The notes under the pieces are model-generated. The model made no database searches and was not told the origin of the DNA. It was given only the letters and a program-made list of their open reading frames with translations. Shown here one piece after another: positions 16,885-17,903 of a stretch of DNA of 17,903 bases (its first letter is position 1; each line of letters starts with the position of its first letter). The translations under genes and the position numbers were made by a program. Where the stretch lies: positions 1 through 17,903 of the forward strand of contig JBELLC010000052.1 of NCBI GenBank assembly GCA_042088965.1. The letters run 5' to 3'. The DNA is from TMED26 sp042088965. Lineage in GTDB: Bacteria > Pseudomonadota > Alphaproteobacteria > Thalassobaculales > Thalassobaculaceae.

Positions 16885-17436
16885 TTAGCCATTTTGTTCG
16901 CTAACCGTCGGGGCCATGGTAACTTGAATATTGCTGCCACCAGTTAACAATGGGGTCAGGATCAACGTCATTACCCGCCGGTCGCGGGAATAGGTCATGG
17001 TTGAGATGGTGGTGCGCACGACGGTGATAGGTTGCCAGCCAAATTTTGGCATCTCAGCCTCGAAAAAGGCATACATTTTACCCATTGTAAAAGGTGTATC
17101 GTAATCTAACCGTCCAATCCAGCCGCCATTGGAGCCGAGAACCAGGGTCTTTTTCAGGTTCAAGCTGGCACTATTGGGAACGGGGACATCTGAAAACTGC
17201 TCAAAACTCGATTTTTCAGCATTTTGATTGCTGTCTGACTGGGCTGTATCCCGGCCGGCTGCGGGTGATGACGCTTCAGTTGACGTGCCAAGGGGGAAGT
17301 TAGCTGACGGCAAGCCCGAGGCCAGCGGGCAGGCGGCAAGCCCAAAACATGCCCCTGCGACGAGAAGCGCTCGAAGGCTAGCCAAGCGCGAACGTTGCGA
17401 AGATGTAATTTGCTGCTGAATATGCCGTAGGGTCAT
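16885..17436 (-). CDS. Putative lipoprotein of unrecognised family
   Basis: A 183-residue exported protein on the minus strand. The N terminus has basic residues (RHIQQQ, QRSR), a hydrophobic run LRALLVAGACFGLAAC and a lipobox LAAC with the lipidated Cys at residue 36, so it is probably anchored to a membrane on the periplasmic side. A low-complexity Ser/Ala/Asn linker (about 38-78) leads to a compact domain containing FSDVPVPNSASLNLKKTLVL, GWIGRL, FFEAEMPKFGWQ and TYSRDRRVMTLIL; this looks like a small conserved alpha/beta domain, but I cannot name it. A TTG at codon 18 would give a more standard-length signal peptide. The ATG has only a weak AAAGAG upstream. It is convergent with the operon to its left and divergent from the presumed rRNA promoter to its right. 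Confidence -1.
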   Translation of the reverse strand: MTLRHIQQQITSSQRSRLASLRALLVAGACFGLAACPLASGLPSANFPLGTSTEASSPAAGRDTAQSDSNQNAEKSSFEQFSDVPVPNSASLNLKKTLVLGSNGGWIGRLDYDTPFTMGKMYAFFEAEMPKFGWQPITVVRTTISTMTYSRDRRVMTLILTPLLTGGSNIQVTMAPTVSEQNG

Positions 17437-17729
17437 ACCAAGACTCTTTCAAAATAATGTGCGCCATTACTGCCGAGTGACGGTTACGAATATACAGTTT
17501 GTTTGTACTAAATCTCTCCTGACAGACAATATGTTTCCGGCCAAATGCAGATTAAAAGGGGCCGAAACGCCGCTGCATCGCCGCTTGTCACGACCGTCAG
17601 GTGCGGCAGCGTCATTATTTTCGCTGTATACTGGAAAGCCTAGGTTATGCCTAGGATAAAAGGCGGTGTGAGCGGTTGGCCACCCTGGCCTGTTCGGAAA
17701 AATAAATGACGAATTTGTGATATTCCTAC
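17437..17729. other. Intergenic region between the lipoprotein gene and the rRNA promoter
   Basis: No gene is supported in these 293 bases. A 66-codon plus-strand frame (17459-17659) has no ribosome-binding site or recognisable protein and is rejected. The region must contain the minus-strand promoter for the lipoprotein gene; a TATATT on the minus strand near 17490-17500 is the only -10-like element seen and lacks a matching -35. It also contains the CCTAGG hairpin, a five-pair GGCCA-CCC-TGGCC dyad (17678-17690), and from about 17697 an AT-rich stretch next to the downstream -35. Confidence -1.
17639..17655. repeat. CCTAGG-TTATG-CCTAGG hairpin/repeat
   Basis: Two copies of the self-complementary hexamer CCTAGG (17639-17644 and 17650-17655) are separated by TTATG, so the element is both a direct and an inverted repeat and can form a six-pair hairpin with a five-base loop. 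It lies about 75 bases upstream of the presumed rRNA -35, in a range where activator sites for rRNA promoters often occur, but its function is not known. Confidence -1.
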
Positions 17730-17758
17730 TTGCGCTTCAAAAGCCCCGGGGGTATACA
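17697..17758 (+). promoter_or_regulatory. Predicted rRNA operon promoter with UP-like element
   Basis: TTGCGC (17730-17735) and TATACA (17753-17758) are separated by 17 bases, and an AT-rich stretch (about 17697-17729) directly upstream resembles an UP element that binds the RNA polymerase alpha C-terminal domains. The sequence after the -10, CCCGTTCTGCC, is GC-rich, as in growth-rate- and ppGpp-controlled promoters. Together with boxA 90 bases downstream this points to a ribosomal RNA promoter. Transcription would start near 17765. Confidence -1.
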
Positions 17759-17764
17759 CCCGTT

Positions 17765-17903
17765 CTGCCTCGGACGGCGGGCCAAGACAGTCCCTTCTAC
17801 ATGAAGCATATCTGTTGAGATCCCACAGCCGAGGGGCGTGCGAAAGCGGCTCTTTGACATTGTTATTGAAGGAAGGGATAAGCGGACGGCGGCGTTGTTG
17901 TTA
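17765..17903 (+). ncRNA. Partial rRNA operon leader (upstream of 16S)
   Basis: The stretch after the predicted start has no open reading frame of note, contains boxA, and continues with GGAAGGGATA and AGCGGACGGCGGCG, a pattern I recall following boxA in alphaproteobacterial rRNA leaders and spacers. CCTCGG (17768-17773) and CCGAGG (17829-17834) can pair. The 16S gene itself, recognisable by AGAGTTTGATC near its 5' end, is not reached, so the window stops inside the leader. A 16S-23S spacer is less likely because there is no tRNA and a promoter lies directly upstream. Confidence -1.
17849..17859 (+). promoter_or_regulatory. boxA antitermination site
   Basis: GCTCTTTGACA differs by one base from the E. 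coli rRNA boxA core GCTCTTTAACA, which is bound as RNA by NusB/NusE so that polymerase reads through the long untranslated rRNA operon. The G variant is common in Alphaproteobacteria. Confidence -1.

Noticed and set aside
17459..17659. 66-codon plus-strand open frame upstream of the rRNA promoter
   Set aside because: No ribosome-binding site, no recognisable protein pattern, rich in Arg/Ser/Cys like non-coding translation, and it overlaps the CCTAGG hairpin.
1..17903. CRISPR array, insertion sequence, prophage, toxin-antitoxin or defence system
   Set aside because: No repeated spacer pattern, transposase, integrase, terminal repeats or defence-type domains were seen on either strand; genes are housekeeping or catabolic with uniform base use.

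Overview
The window reads as a chromosomal piece of an alphaproteobacterium, probably a marine heterotroph. GC is moderate to high by eye (low-to-mid 50s percent, not computed). A SAR116/Rhodospirillales-like source is possible, but nothing in the sequence fixes the genus. Support for Alphaproteobacteria comes from the DUF1489-type protein, the fused malic enzyme/phosphotransacetylase, the methylcrotonyl-CoA carboxylase cluster, and an rRNA leader with an alphaproteobacterial-style boxA (GCTCTTTGACA). A run of exactly 100 N, and an end that falls inside an rRNA leader just before 16S, suggest a draft or metagenome contig that stops at a ribosomal operon.

Layout. (1) 1-3771, plus strand: hyuA (5' end missing, interrupted by the N run) and hyuB, an ATP-dependent hydantoinase/oxoprolinase pair whose stop and start overlap by one base. 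(2) 3873-7555: maeB (NADP-type malic enzyme with a C-terminal phosphotransacetylase-like domain) and mgtE (Mg2+ channel), joined by an ATGA overlap. (3) 7597-16849: a long plus-strand cluster behind a plausible sigma70 promoter. It contains ivd (isovaleryl-CoA dehydrogenase), a Rid-family protein, a short-chain dehydrogenase, mccB, an AGE-family sugar epimerase/isomerase homologue, mccA, an SLC13-type anion permease and a DUF1489 protein. The last five are packed with gaps of 2, 17, 4 and -4 bases, as in one transcript. (4) 16885-17436, minus strand: a lipoprotein of unrecognised family. (5) 17437-17903: a regulatory region with a CCTAGG hairpin, a strong -35/-10 pair with AT-rich upstream sequence, a GC-rich start region and boxA. 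It is read here as the promoter and leader of an rRNA operon lying just beyond the window.

How the genes work together. Ivd converts isovaleryl-CoA to 3-methylcrotonyl-CoA, and MccA/MccB carboxylate that to 3-methylglutaconyl-CoA, so the core of region 3 is leucine/isovalerate breakdown. The next two steps, methylglutaconyl-CoA hydratase and HMG-CoA lyase, often sit in the same cluster but are not in this window. In their place are an AGE epimerase homologue wedged between the carboxylase subunits, a Rid protein lacking the usual arginine, an SDR and a permease. Perfect dyads in the two gaps around the SDR gene hint at extra control or RNA structure inside the cluster. I see no phage, insertion sequence, CRISPR array or toxin-antitoxin system. 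The oddest feature is the mccB-AGE-mccA arrangement; the rest is mostly ordinary metabolism.
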